DNA from: Shewanella psychrophila
GTDB taxonomy: Bacteria; Pseudomonadota; Gammaproteobacteria; Enterobacterales; Shewanellaceae
NCBI RefSeq assembly: GCF_002005305.1
Contig: NZ_CP014782.1
Span: 5,270,001-5,334,000, forward strand
Reading direction: 5' to 3'
Length of the DNA: 64,000 bases
Shown: positions 33,148 through 42,333 of the stretch, piece after piece
Layout of the letters: the number at the start of each line of letters is the position of its first letter
Numbering within the stretch: the first letter of the stretch is position 1
Program-made: the position numbers and the translations under genes
Notes under the pieces: model-generated
Databases searched by the model: none
Told to the model about the DNA's origin: nothing
Seen by the model: the letters and a program-made list of their open reading frames with translations, nothing else

Positions 33148-33491
33148 TGTTATTGCCCAGTCCGGATTTACGCATATGGTTGTATGCCAAACCCGTGGAC
33201 ATGCGCAAGCAGTTTGATGGCTTAATCGTATTAGCTAAGCACCAACTCCACGCTTCTCCCATGAGTGGTGAGCTGTTTGTGTTCATTAATCGCAAGCAGA
33301 CCATGATGAAGGTGCTGTATTTCAGTCGCGGAGGATACTGTTTGTGGAGTAAGCGGCTTGAGTTAGGCCGCTTTCATCACGTTGAGGGTAACGGGGATAA
33401 AATCAATCTCACCTGGACTCAACTACAGTGCCTCATCGAAGGCATTAATTGGCAAAAACAAGTGAAAAACAAACGGTTTAGTTCGTTATAA
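33147..33491 (+). CDS. tnpB: IS66 TnpB protein (copy 2)
   Basis: Predicted product identical to that at 2722-3066, with the family motif DMRKQFDGL. Intact. Confidence 0.9.
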   Translation: MLLPSPDLRIWLYAKPVDMRKQFDGLIVLAKHQLHASPMSGELFVFINRKQTMMKVLYFSRGGYCLWSKRLELGRFHHVEGNGDKINLTWTQLQCLIEGINWQKQVKNKRFSSL

Positions 33492-33518
33492 CTGGCTGTT
33501 TTTGATATAATATCAGCC

Positions 33519-35081
33519 ATGAAAACAACTATCCAGACAGCTTCGTTATCACAAGAAATTGAGCAGCTAAACGCTCAAAATTCTGAGCTGTCTGAAAAAG
33601 TGCTCACGCTGCAACAGCAACTCGACTGGTTTAAGCGCCAGTTATTTGGCCGCAAGTCTGAAAAGCTGTTAGAGGATAATCCCAATCAAGAAGTCTTATT
33701 TGACCGCCTTGAGTCTGGGGAGCAAGAGCCTGAAGACAAGCAACAGATATCCTATACCCGCTCAGCAAAAAAACGCACCGGCAATGAAGTGAATGACACC
33801 GGCTTGCGCTTTGATGACACGGTACCTACTAAGGTTATTGAACTTAAGGCGCCAGAGCTAGAAGGTGACGATGCTGAGCAGTATGAGGTTATCGGTTATA
33901 AAGAGACTCATCGCTTGGCTCAACAGCCGGGCAGCTACACCATTCTTATCTACAAGCGTTCCGTCGTCCGTCACAAAACTGAGCATTGCCTTAGCGTACA
34001 ACCTGCACCCGATAACGTGCTCGACGGGTGTTTTGCTGATGTCTCTGTTATCGCCGGCATCATGGTCGACAAGGGAGTCTATCATTTACCCTTGTATCGC
34101 CAGCACCAAAGAATGCTTGATAGCGGCGTTCAGGTCAGCCGGGCTACTCTCATTAACTGGGTAAAACGGGGCATCGAACTGTTAACGCCTATCTACCGAG
34201 CTCAGCTACAGCATATCCTCACCAGCTCTACACTGGCCATGGATGAAGTACCGATGAAAGCAGGGCGTAAAGCGAAAGGTAGGATGAAACAGACTTACTT
34301 TTGGCCCATCTACGGTGAAGATGATGAAGTCGCCTTCACCTGGTCATCAAGCCGTGGAGCTAAGCACGCCAAGGAACAGTTAACAGGTTTTACCGGTGTA
34401 CTGCTCAGTGATGGTTACCAGGCTTATACCAATGTGATAAAAGCACTTAATCGTGATAACGAAGCGAACATCATCCATGCCACCTGTTGGGCTCATACTA
34501 GGCGCTACTTCGATAAATCTTTACTCATGGAGCCGGAATTGGCTAAAGAGGCCTTAAAGCAAATCGCCGAGCTCTACAAAATCGAAAAACACATCCGCGA
34601 TAACCTGACCTACAGCGATGAAATCCTCGCTTATCGGCAAAAGTGGAGTGAGCCCATCGTCGATAGCTTCTTCAAATGGCTCTATGACCAACGGCAACGC
34701 CCAGAGATTTTACCGAGCAACCCGTTAAGCAAGGCCCTTAGTTATGCACTTGATAGAAAAACAGAACTTAAGGTCTTCTTGAGTTACCCAGCTGTGCCTA
34801 TCGATACCAATCACTTGGAGCGAGCTTTACGAGTCATACCCATGGGAAGGAAAAATTATCTATTTTGCTGGACCGAACTGGGGGCGGAGCAGTTGGGGAT
34901 GCTGCAAAGTTTACTGGTTACCTGCCGTCTGCAAGGGATTAATCCTTACACTTACCTCGTCGATGTCCTGCAACGCGTCAGCCAGCAGCCAGCTTCGAAA
35001 GTTGAAGAACTCACGCCGCGAGTGTGGAAGACGAAATTTGCCGACAACCCACTCACATCAGATTTGATGCAGACTTCTTAA
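33519..35081 (+). CDS. tnpC: IS66 transposase TnpC (copy 2)
   Basis: Predicted product identical to that at 3094-4656. The gene is intact although the element has lost its right end 12 bases after the stop codon, so the protein could still act on copy 1. Confidence 0.92.
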   Translation: MKTTIQTASLSQEIEQLNAQNSELSEKVLTLQQQLDWFKRQLFGRKSEKLLEDNPNQEVLFDRLESGEQEPEDKQQISYTRSAKKRTGNEVNDTGLRFDDTVPTKVIELKAPELEGDDAEQYEVIGYKETHRLAQQPGSYTILIYKRSVVRHKTEHCLSVQPAPDNVLDGCFADVSVIAGIMVDKGVYHLPLYRQHQRMLDSGVQVSRATLINWVKRGIELLTPIYRAQLQHILTSSTLAMDEVPMKAGRKAKGRMKQTYFWPIYGEDDEVAFTWSSSRGAKHAKEQLTGFTGVLLSDGYQAYTNVIKALNRDNEANIIHATCWAHTRRYFDKSLLMEPELAKEALKQIAELYKIEKHIRDNLTYSDEILAYRQKWSEPIVDSFFKWLYDQRQRPEILPSNPLSKALSYALDRKTELKVFLSYPAVPIDTNHLERALRVIPMGRKNYLFCWTELGAEQLGMLQSLLVTCRLQGINPYTYLVDVLQRVSQQPASKVEELTPRVWKTKFADNPLTSDLMQTS

Positions 35082-35092
35082 TCTCCTGCAAT

Positions 35093-35919
35093 GGCTCTGT
35101 TGCAAAGATCGTCGAATCAGCTAAGCTCCTCTTTTGTTTTAGGCTGGCGATCTCATGACCCTCTTTAAGTATCGACAATTTTCCCATGACATTATCATTT
35201 GGGCTGTACGTTGGTATTGTAAATACGGGATCAGCTATCGAGAACTCGAAGAGATGCTCAGTGAGCGTGGTATCAATGTTGATCACAGTACGATTTATCG
35301 CTGGGTTCAGCGTTATGCGCCAGAAATAGAAAAACGATTAAGGTGGTATTGGAAGCCCAAAGCAGGATTAAGCTGGAAGGTCGATGAAACCTACATCAAA
35401 GTGAAAGGTAAATGGGTGTATCTGTATCGGGCTGTCGATAAACAAGGCCATACCGTCGACTTTTATTTATCGTCCAGACGTAATGCTAAGGCGGCTAAAC
35501 GGTTTTTGAGTAAAGCTTTGAAAGGGCTCAAATGCTGGGAATGTCCCTCCGCCATCAATACCGACAAGGCGGCTTCCTACGCTGTAGCCATTACGGAATT
35601 AAAGCAAGAAGGCAAATGTCCTGAAGCGCTTGAACATCGGCAAATTAAATACCTAAACAATGCGGTAGAAGCTGATCATGGAAAACTGAAAAGGCTCATC
35701 AATCCAGTACGAGGATTCAAATCGATGAAGACGGCTTATGCCACTATCAAAGGGTTTGAAGTGATGCACATGTTTAAAAAAGGGCAGTTCAATATCTGGT
35801 TATCCGGTCAAGGAATAGCAGGAGAGATCCGTCTAATCACCGATGCACTGGTAAACTATTAATAATCATCCAGATAACCGGAGCACTTTCGGGCTAGGCT
35901 CAATCTTTGCAACAGAGCC
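35093..35919 (+). mobile_element. IS6-family (IS26-like) element
   Basis: 827 bp with ends GGCTCTGTTGCAAAGAT on both sides and one transposase gene. The flanks CCTGCAAT and ACTTCGAG differ, so there is no 8-bp duplication; IS6 elements often form such junctions by replicative fusion. The left side cuts IS66 copy 2, the right side cuts another IS6 copy. Confidence 0.92.
35155..35862 (+). CDS. IS6-family transposase
   Basis: 235 residues, normal for the family. Helix-turn-helix near the N-terminus (SYRELEEMLSERGINVDHSTIYRWVQRY), then the DDE core: WKVDETYIKVKGKW, AINTDKAASYAVAI and NNAVEADHGKLKRLI. Intact. Confidence 0.93.
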   Translation: MTLFKYRQFSHDIIIWAVRWYCKYGISYRELEEMLSERGINVDHSTIYRWVQRYAPEIEKRLRWYWKPKAGLSWKVDETYIKVKGKWVYLYRAVDKQGHTVDFYLSSRRNAKAAKRFLSKALKGLKCWECPSAINTDKAASYAVAITELKQEGKCPEALEHRQIKYLNNAVEADHGKLKRLINPVRGFKSMKTAYATIKGFEVMHMFKKGQFNIWLSGQGIAGEIRLITDALVNY

Positions 35920-36175
35920 ACTTCGAGTTGCGGCGCATATTTGATCACCCAACGGTTCAGGGTTGAGTGGTCAAAATGGATATTCCGCTCAGCGAACATC
36001 TCTTCAATTTCACGGTAACTGAGTTTATAAGCCAGGTAATAGCGAAGCGCCTGCATGATGATATCTGATGGATAATGTCGGCCAGAGAAATTGAGGGTCA
36101 TGCAGTAGAGACTCCAAGTTAATGTTTGAATATCATCAACTCCTTAGCTTGCGTCGTCAACTTTGCGACAGAACC
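35920..36175 (-). mobile_element. IS6-family remnant, 5' part
   Basis: The end GGTTCTGTCGCAAAG (36161-36175, minus strand) is followed by about 60 codons of a different IS6 transposase (MTLNFSGRHYPSDIIMQALRY, SYREIEEMFAERNIHFDHSTLNRWVIKYAPQLEV) until the neighbouring IS6 cuts it at 35919. It is close to the fragment at 14229-14462. A hairpin AACAGTGG/CCACTGTT follows at 36185-36212. Confidence 0.8.
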
Positions 36176-36320
36176 GGTGAGTAAAACAGTGGTCAAGCTT
36201 TTGGCCACTGTTGGCTCAGAAGCCAGCACGACTACATGCAAGGTAAAACGCCAGCTGAAGTTTTGAGTAGCTCACGCCATCTTTGAACCATGCCAAATTT
36301 TGATCTTACTCTGTAAGCCC

Positions 36321-36734
36321 TCAAAAGTGGAACTCTGCTGACGTCATACTTCTAATATCTCCTACGATAAATTGGATACCTTCACGTATAGGCATAACCT
36401 GTCCAGTTTCTGCTTTATTCCTATAATTTTCATTTTTTAGACTGAATACTTTCCAAGACGAAAACTTTCCAGCAACTGGTCGAGGCACCGTACCACCTGA
36501 ACATTTGGCCTTAAATTTATTGTATTTATCTTCCGATACATACACATAATAAAAATATTTGCTCTCCGAATTTATATTATGCTGCATCAAAGGAGCATTA
36601 TAGGTAATTTTTTCACTTGGATATTCCAAGCTATCATCATAATTATTATGACAAAATACATTAAAGTGCTCAGCAAACACAGAAGAGGAACAGAGTGACA
36701 AAATAGTACAATAAAAAAAACTACTCATTTTCAT
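36321..36734 (-). CDS. Exported hypothetical protein, 137 aa
   Basis: Signal peptide MKMSSFFYCTILSLCSSSVFA, then a mature protein of about 116 residues with two cysteines (NVFCHNNYDD, FKAKCSGGTV) likely to form a disulphide. Rich in Tyr, Asn and Lys, AT-rich in base use, no known domain. A periplasmic or secreted role is likely. The adjoining 36735-36903 contains only a 13-codon frame with a good ribosome site (36817-36858), probably the start of a destroyed gene. Confidence 0.55.
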   Translation of the reverse strand: MKMSSFFYCTILSLCSSSVFAEHFNVFCHNNYDDSLEYPSEKITYNAPLMQHNINSESKYFYYVYVSEDKYNKFKAKCSGGTVPRPVAGKFSSWKVFSLKNENYRNKAETGQVMPIREGIQFIVGDIRSMTSAEFHF

Positions 36735-36903
36735 AACTTTAATCTCGATAGAATCCTCTCTCTTACATTAACGGCGAATGGTTATCGTATAGTAGGGCGG
36801 AATTAAGGAGTTAAACATGAAAAGCAAAGCTAGAATAACAGCCCATTCGGACAGCTAGTTAAAATAAAAGTCTTGAAATACAGTGACGCAAATAAATACA
36901 AAG

Positions 36904-37282
36904 GGCTCTGTTGCAAAGCTCGTCGAATCAGCTAAGCTCCTCTTTTGTTTTAGGCCTGCTATTCTCATGACACTCTTTAAGTATCGACAATTTTCCCATA
37001 ACATTATAATTTGGGCTGTACGTTGGTATTGTAAATACGGGATCAGCTATCGAGAACTCGAAGAGATGCTCAGTGAGCGTGGTATCAATGTTGATCACAG
37101 TACCATTTATCGCTGGGTTCAGCGTTATGCGTCAGAAATAGAAAAACGATTAAGGTGGTATTGGAAGCCCAAAGCAGGATTAAGCTGGAAGGTTGATGAA
37201 ACCAACATCAAAGTGAAAGGAAAGTGGGTGTATCTGTATCGGGCTGTCGATAAACAAGGTCATACCGTCGACTTTTATTTAA
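36904..37282 (+). pseudogene. IS6-family element remnant, 3' truncated
   Basis: Begins with the IS6 end GGCTCTGTTGCAAAG and encodes the first ~105 residues of a transposase nearly the same as that at 35155, with DETN instead of DETY. It is cut after the codons for VDFYL by the first unit of the 43-bp repeat array. Confidence 0.85.
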
Positions 37283-37500
37283 ACGGTAAGGAATTTGAAA
37301 GTTTTCTCTAAACAGCAGCCCCTTGACGGTAAGGAATTTGAAAGTTTTCTCTAAACAGCAGCCCCTTGAAACGGTAAGGAATTTGAAAGTTTTCTCTAAA
37401 CAGCAGCCCCTTGCGATAGCAAAGATAAAATGTAAACCGTAAGGAATTTGAAAGTTTTCTCTAAACAGCAGCCCCTTGCGATAGCAAAGATAAAATGTAC
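37283..37500. repeat. Four 43-bp repeats, probable nested IS91-type ends
   Basis: Units at 37283-37325, 37326-37368, 37371-37413 and 37436-37478 read ACGGTAAGGAATTTGAAAG ... GCAGCCCCTTG with one base change in the last. A 21-base spacer starting CGATAGCAAAGATAAAATG follows units 3 and 4. Each unit ends in CTTG, the tetranucleotide targeted by IS91-type elements, and the IS91 transposase gene lies just to the right. Confidence 0.8.
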
Positions 37501-37592
37501 GATCACCACAAGTTAAAATCAGGGCAAGGGCGTTTTCTATGCTCCGTGGTCAATTATTGCGCTAAAACCCAAATTACAGGCCCACTAACCCC

Positions 37593-38783
37593 CTAAATAA
37601 CCACCCGTTTTAAATTCGCCAGCGTGTTTACCTCCGAAATCAGCTTCCCTAACGGGGCACCGTGCTCAAATCGATTAAATATCATCCTCCCACCGCATAA
37701 AATACACTTAAACGGGTCGACCTTTACATACCCCATCAGCATGGCCGCATAGCTTGGACCTTCCGTTATCTCTACTTCTTGCTCTAATTTGTCGTAAATT
37801 ATCGGCAACAACCGTCCCCGTAGTCGGTTCGACAAGAAACCGTAGTACCTAATCATCTTAAAATGCTTCTCCGGTACATGACTCAAGATTCTCGCGATAA
37901 GCTCAAATTGCGACAAATTTAGGTCGCTGAGCTTTTTCGTCCGATGGTCTAAATATTCTATCTCTACCGACTCATCAACATAATGTTTCAGTCGGGCGCC
38001 GGCTATTGGCGGTTTCTTCAGATAACGGCCTAAGTACTGAGTAGTGTGGGCTTTGTGGCTGGTTTTTTTGGCTATATTAACCTGCCAGGTCTTTTGATAT
38101 TGCTTATCCAGCAGGTCCCGCCAATCTTTCTCATCTTTGATGCGTTCAGCTAGCTGGGCGGGGAGAGTTAATTCATGGAAGTGCTTGCGCAGTAAGCTTA
38201 TCACCCCATAACGCCATTGTTTTTTTAGCGCTTTAAATGGAAAATGGAACAGCCTTATTTCGCCTTTGTCGGTCACTCCTATCGCTGCAACTGAAAGGTG
38301 GATATGGCAATTGAAGTTAAGTCGTCTCCCGTAGGTGTGTAGCGCACTAAATATACCCAGCGTCAGCTTCTTTAATCGCCCAAACTGTTGCAAAGTATCA
38401 CTGGCAATCGTAAATAGTTTACCCAGTAACCATCGGTTTGCCTTAAACACATCCCAAAATACATCCGGCATCGTGTACGTGATATGTCGCCACTCACAAT
38501 CTGGTAGTGTCTCACCCTGCGTCATCATCCACCGCTCTGTCGCCTTCTGACCACATGAGTGACACAACTTAGATTTGCAACTCGTCTTTATCACTTTAGA
38601 GTGTGAGCAACCCGGTGTACTGCAATCATAGTGAAGACTCCCAAGCATTGTCGTGCCACACGCTAACATCTTCGCTACACTCTCTAATTCCACCCGCCTG
38701 AACTCGTGTCCAGACTCAACCATGCGATTAAACGCATTATTTGTCGTGAAAAGCTTCTTTAGCGGGCGTAAAACGATGACCAA
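37593..38783 (-). CDS. IS91-family HUH transposase
   Basis: 396 residues. An N-terminal zinc-binding part (CGTTMLGSLHYDCSTPGCSHSKVIKTSCKSKLCHSCGQKATERW) is followed by the HUH motif in FNCHIHLSVAAIG and a tyrosine region TQYLGRYLKKPPIAG. These enzymes move DNA by rolling-circle replication from one end. The gene is full length. Its 3' side faces the 43-bp repeat array, the expected position of the replication-origin end. Confidence 0.9.
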   Translation of the reverse strand: MVIVLRPLKKLFTTNNAFNRMVESGHEFRRVELESVAKMLACGTTMLGSLHYDCSTPGCSHSKVIKTSCKSKLCHSCGQKATERWMMTQGETLPDCEWRHITYTMPDVFWDVFKANRWLLGKLFTIASDTLQQFGRLKKLTLGIFSALHTYGRRLNFNCHIHLSVAAIGVTDKGEIRLFHFPFKALKKQWRYGVISLLRKHFHELTLPAQLAERIKDEKDWRDLLDKQYQKTWQVNIAKKTSHKAHTTQYLGRYLKKPPIAGARLKHYVDESVEIEYLDHRTKKLSDLNLSQFELIARILSHVPEKHFKMIRYYGFLSNRLRGRLLPIIYDKLEQEVEITEGPSYAAMLMGYVKVDPFKCILCGGRMIFNRFEHGAPLGKLISEVNTLANLKRVVI

Positions 38784-38853
38784 TACTCAAACAATAGGGT
38801 AAGATAACTCACTGTATCAATACAGATTAATTCTTTCAAACTCAAAGGCTATT

Positions 38854-39177
38854 ATGAACAAGGTCATTATCGGTTTTTTTGCTCAGTCTGGTGACGCAGC
38901 ACTCTGCGAAGGCAATAGCCTTCTGGTTATGAATAAGAAAAAACGACTGAAAAACTACCTCGTTGGCATGCCAAACTCGCAGATGTCTAAAGTTTCACTT
39001 CACGAACTGCTCGCAGGTCTGGACTCCGGCGGTGAATATTGCCTAGACGAACCCGCTTTCCAGCTCTTTGAAGAGTATGCCAACCTCCATTATTTCAATA
39101 TCTCTTCCCATACCGACCAAAAAGGGATCGAGTTATATACCATCTCACTCGGAGAAATGATGCTCTTTAGCTCTTAA
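38854..39177 (+). CDS. Hypothetical protein, 107 aa
   Basis: Soluble 107-residue frame (MNKVIIGFFAQSGDAALCEGNSLLVMNKKKRLKNYLVGMPNSQMSK) with no signal peptide or known domain. The frame is clean, starting 70 bases after the IS91 gene. In its wake CTCAGCCGCAGGCTGATTTG is nearly repeated at 45186-45205. Function not recognised. Confidence 0.55.
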   Translation: MNKVIIGFFAQSGDAALCEGNSLLVMNKKKRLKNYLVGMPNSQMSKVSLHELLAGLDSGGEYCLDEPAFQLFEEYANLHYFNISSHTDQKGIELYTISLGEMMLFSS

Positions 39178-39202
39178 AAGTCTCAGCCGCAGGCTGATTT
39201 GC

Positions 39203-39664
39203 TTGAAAGATCATCGACAAGCACATGAAGATTTCTCGGAAATATTTCACAAGGATAATGTTCATTACTGTAATAACGTTGCTTCTGCTATATCTCTAAT
39301 TGATGATGAATTTCTAGATGAAGTTCAGTTTGAGTATGACTTTACAGAGGAAACTCGGGGCCTAAGTGAAATTCTCAATGCAATGGATGAGTTTGTGGAT
39401 AAAATTTGGTTTAACCGACATTGTAATCGTGCTTACCACATTGAAAATGGCAAGATAGAAATTATTCCAGACGGTACAGAAAGGTATGGTAATGATGTCA
39501 TACATGAAGGCATATGGGCTGGAGCAATAAAGTCGGCACAACGCGTAACCGAAAAATATGATGATACAGGCCCATGGGATGATTTCGAATGGGGAATGTT
39601 AAATGGCAAGCTATCAGCACTTCGCTGGGTTCTAGGTGATGATTGGGATATGCTTGATACATAG
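39203..39664 (+). CDS. Gene-cassette protein, acidic, 153 aa
   Basis: TTG start at 39203; no better start is seen. The product is acidic and soluble (FLDEVQFEYDFTEETRGLSEILNAMDEFVDKIWFNRHC), with a C-terminal WGMLNGKLSALRWVLGDDWDMLD that resembles small proteins common in integron cassettes of Vibrio and Shewanella. An attC-like site begins 7 bases after the stop, so this is probably a cassette gene. The function is unknown. Confidence 0.6.
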   Translation: MKDHRQAHEDFSEIFHKDNVHYCNNVASAISLIDDEFLDEVQFEYDFTEETRGLSEILNAMDEFVDKIWFNRHCNRAYHIENGKIEIIPDGTERYGNDVIHEGIWAGAIKSAQRVTEKYDDTGPWDDFEWGMLNGKLSALRWVLGDDWDMLDT

Positions 39665-39670
39665 AAAAAT

Positions 39671-39760
39671 TAACAAGCAGCTGCAATCTGACTCCGCAAA
39701 CTGTCACGCTTTTTGTTCCAAAAAGCCCGCCAGCTTGCTACGCAGTTGAGCTGGGCGTTA
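39671..39760 (+). other. attC-like recombination site 1
   Basis: Ninety bases starting TAACAAGCAGCTGCAATC and ending TTGAGCTGGGCGTTA, whose ends are imperfect inverted repeats, as in Vibrio-type attC sites. The core GCGTTA matches the recombination point. It follows the cassette gene directly. Confidence 0.7.
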
Positions 39761-39782
39761 TGTTTCACACAAGGATCGGTGT

Positions 39783-40094
39783 ATGAAAAACTCTGATAGA
39801 ACCCGTAAAGCGCAAGAGGTTCACGCAGAACAGTTACTCAAATTAAGTACGAGTCTAATGACCGCATTTTTTGTTGTTATTTTAATTGTTCCTATCAGCT
39901 CGGTAGTTGCCGCTTCATTTAATAATCTACCTGATACAAACCCAATTGATTTTTTCTTTAAATTATTTGGGTCTTGGTATGCAGCTGTATTCATATTGGC
40001 TGAGCTGGGTTTACTCTATATAGTTGGTAAAACTAGAGATAATGCACTTTCAATCTATGACGAACTATACCCTGACGAGGCTAGTGAAACATAA
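39783..40094 (+). CDS. Cassette membrane protein, 103 aa
   Basis: Two membrane segments (LMTAFFVVILIVPISSVVAASF and WYAAVFILAELGLLYIVG) between charged ends. It starts 22 bases after attC site 1 and its stop touches attC site 2, so it fills a complete single-gene cassette. The family is not recognised; small two-helix proteins are common in such arrays. Confidence 0.65.
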   Translation: MKNSDRTRKAQEVHAEQLLKLSTSLMTAFFVVILIVPISSVVAASFNNLPDTNPIDFFFKLFGSWYAAVFILAELGLLYIVGKTRDNALSIYDELYPDEASET

Positions 40095-40143
40095 CAAATA
40101 AGGATAGGCCGCGCGAAGCCGCGTCCTTATCCCAAGTGTTGAA
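40092..40143 (+). other. attC-like recombination site 2
   Basis: TAACAAATAAGGATAGGCC, a GC-rich hairpin (GCCGCG..CGCG) and CTTATCCCAAGTGTTGAAC. The end GTTGAAC fits GTTRRRY. Less canonical than sites 1 and 3. Confidence 0.55.
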
Positions 40144-40285
40144 CAAGCCCGAGGTCAGGGTTAACTTTATATGATTACCTACATTTCCTAATCGCACGAC
40201 CCACCATTAGACCTTTGCTCTAACCCATTTCTGTCCAAAAAAAGCTAAGCAAGCCCTTTACCACCTATCTCAGAGCTATGGTCAA

Positions 40286-40350
40286 ATCTGGTGATACAGA
40301 TGGTTCACTCAACAGCGGTGAACAGCGCTTCATACGACCTCACGTCGCAC
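40286..40350 (-). mobile_element. 5' end fragment of a second group II intron copy
   Basis: On the minus strand 65 bases starting GTGCGACGTGAGGTCGTATG match the first part of the intron at 11676 with a few changes in one stem, including GTGAACCATCTGTATCACCA. It then diverges. It is a truncated copy (domain I start) inside the region before the OLD-like gene. The remainder of 40144-40634 shows no gene. Confidence 0.7.
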
Positions 40351-40634
40351 GCCCCAAAATGAGTTACAGGCAATATGTGGCACAGATAAGTAACAGGTCA
40401 GTTGGCCTACTTTTTCTCATCTATAATGGCACTTAATGATTTTTTCGTCAGCCACAAAAATCAATGCTTACTTTCATTATTCTGTGTGCTCGTTTTTTCA
40501 ATGCGGCTCTGATAGAGTACCTGTCAATCAATGGCTTAGATAAAACGAAGCTTAAATAATAGGTTTATTAAATGTGCATGCGCGTTTTGCTAAATATACG
40601 CGCATGCGCACTATACAACAATAGAAGGATAGCC

Positions 40635-42329
40635 ATGTACGACTTGGCAATTAGAGCGAAGAACTATAAGTGTTTTAAGGAAGAAACTGGCTTTGACTCC
40701 ATTCGCCGAGTTAACTTAATCATAGGAAGAAATAATGCAGGAAAATCGTCATTATTAGATTTGATTGAAATAGTCGTTACTAAAAAATATGAAGTTGAAA
40801 GATCGACTTGGAGAGACAATCAGCGTCCACAAATAATATTTGAAGCTGAAATTTCTGAGAGTGTTATAAACCAAGTATTTCGTTCAAATACAAGCGGCGG
40901 CGGCGCGATCAGCGGAAATCATGGCACCTACGGGCAAAACTACGTAGGTAAAACTCTAAAATGGACTAAGAGCGGTAACGAAAATAATAACGCAGCGTTA
41001 TTAGATTGTAATGATGAAGAGATTAGTCCTCCTTTAAGAAATTCCGGTGACTATGCACGATCACTACCAAACAGTATGCCTATTCCTCTCGAAGGTAAAA
41101 CGTTTAGGCGTCTTCTATCTGAACGAGATATCCTTCCAGAGTTGGCTGAACCACAAAACATCACTATAGGAAACAATGGCAGCGGCTTAACAAACGCAAT
41201 TCAGAACTTTATAAACAGATCTAACTTACCTAGTGATTTAGTTGAAACCTCGATCCTCGATGCTCTCAATTCAATATTTGCTCACGACGCAGTATTTACT
41301 GACATAGTTTGCCAGATGCATGAGGACAATAATTGGGAAATATATTTAGAGGAAGAATTTAAAGGGCGCATAGCACTTTCGCAATCAGGCAGCGGATTGA
41401 AAACTGTAATGTCTGTTCTTGCATGCCTGATATTAGTTCCTCACCTAGAAGAGAAGCCATTAAGTCAGTATGTATTCGGTTTTGAAGAATTAGAAAACAA
41501 TATTCACCCTGCGTTATTAAGGCGACTAAATGACTATATTTATAAGGCTGCAATAGAGCATGATTTTTTGTATTTCCTAACGACTCACTCGAATGTTTTA
41601 ATTGACCAATTTAGTAAGCAAAGTGACGCACAAATAATTCATGTTACGCATGTCGATTCTGTAGCGACCTGCACTACAGCTAACACCTATATCGAAAATA
41701 ATGGGATTCTCGATGACCTAGACGTTAGAGCTAGTGATCTATTGCAGGCAAACGGTATTATTTGGGTTGAAGGACCGTCGGACCGAATTTATTTGAACAA
41801 GTGGATTAGCTTATGGAGTGACGGAGAGCTGAAGGAAGGCACCCATTACCAGATAATATTCTATGGGGGGAGATTGCTTTCCCACCTTAATGCAGAAGCA
41901 CCTGAAGATGTTGAATCTGGTATATCTATTCTCAACACTAATCGAAATGCGATAATGCTTATAGATAGCGATAAACGAACACAGCAAACTCCAATAAATA
42001 AAACGAAACAAAGAATTAAAGATGAGTTCGCGGCAATGGAAGCTCACTGCTGGATAACAAAGGGAAAGGAAATTGAAAACTATATCCCAGCAATTGTGGT
42101 GGATGCGTTTTGGAGTGTTGAAGACTCCGATCAAGTCGATAGATATGAGTCATTTTTTGAATATTTAGATAATATAGTCACGGGAGAAGGCATAAAATAT
42201 AATGTTAAAAAGCCTCTACTGGCAGAGAAACTGGCCCCTCATATGACAATAGAAAATTTAACAGAAGTATTAGATTTAAATGAAAACATGAGTTTGGTTT
42301 GTGATGCCATTAGATCATGGAACAGTTGA
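40635..42329 (+). CDS. OLD-family ATPase with TOPRIM nuclease domain, in a gene cassette
   Basis: 564 residues. I chose the ATG with AAGGA upstream; a frame 21 codons longer is less likely. Walker A GRNNAGKSS at residues 31-39, an ABC-type signature LSQSGSGLKTV, Walker B YVFGFEELENN and H-loop FLTTHSNV form the ATPase. The C-terminal part has IIWVEGPSDRIYL (acidic residue of TOPRIM) and IMLIDSDKR (DxD). OLD-family proteins such as P2 Old and GajA are anti-phage nucleases. No GajB-like helicase gene is next to it. A very good attC site follows 5 bases after the stop. Confidence 0.85.
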   Translation: MYDLAIRAKNYKCFKEETGFDSIRRVNLIIGRNNAGKSSLLDLIEIVVTKKYEVERSTWRDNQRPQIIFEAEISESVINQVFRSNTSGGGAISGNHGTYGQNYVGKTLKWTKSGNENNNAALLDCNDEEISPPLRNSGDYARSLPNSMPIPLEGKTFRRLLSERDILPELAEPQNITIGNNGSGLTNAIQNFINRSNLPSDLVETSILDALNSIFAHDAVFTDIVCQMHEDNNWEIYLEEEFKGRIALSQSGSGLKTVMSVLACLILVPHLEEKPLSQYVFGFEELENNIHPALLRRLNDYIYKAAIEHDFLYFLTTHSNVLIDQFSKQSDAQIIHVTHVDSVATCTTANTYIENNGILDDLDVRASDLLQANGIIWVEGPSDRIYLNKWISLWSDGELKEGTHYQIIFYGGRLLSHLNAEAPEDVESGISILNTNRNAIMLIDSDKRTQQTPINKTKQRIKDEFAAMEAHCWITKGKEIENYIPAIVVDAFWSVEDSDQVDRYESFFEYLDNIVTGEGIKYNVKKPLLAEKLAPHMTIENLTEVLDLNENMSLVCDAIRSWNS

Positions 42330-42333
42330 AATG

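Larger units (their letters stand above)
32777..35092 (+). mobile_element. IS66-family element, copy 2, right end deleted
   Basis: Same genes and left end as copy 1. The last 23 bases, including the entire right inverted repeat, are missing because an IS6 element begins at 35093. It can therefore not move by itself. It inserted into the end of trbE. Confidence 0.92.

Noticed and set aside
2352..35092. Composite transposon formed by the two IS66 copies
   Set aside because: Copy 2 lacks its right end, neither copy has a target duplication, and the outer flanks do not match.
37283..37500. CRISPR array from 43-bp repeats
   Set aside because: Units are adjacent or separated by a repeated spacer, they end in the IS91 target CTTG and lie next to an IS91 gene.
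41811..42134. Minus-strand frame inside the OLD-like gene
   Set aside because: It lies fully opposite a clearly coding ATPase/TOPRIM gene and shows no domain.
40635..42329. Complete Gabija (GajAB) system
   Set aside because: The ATPase/TOPRIM gene fits the OLD class, but no UvrD-like GajB gene lies next to it; the neighbours are an attC site and relBE.
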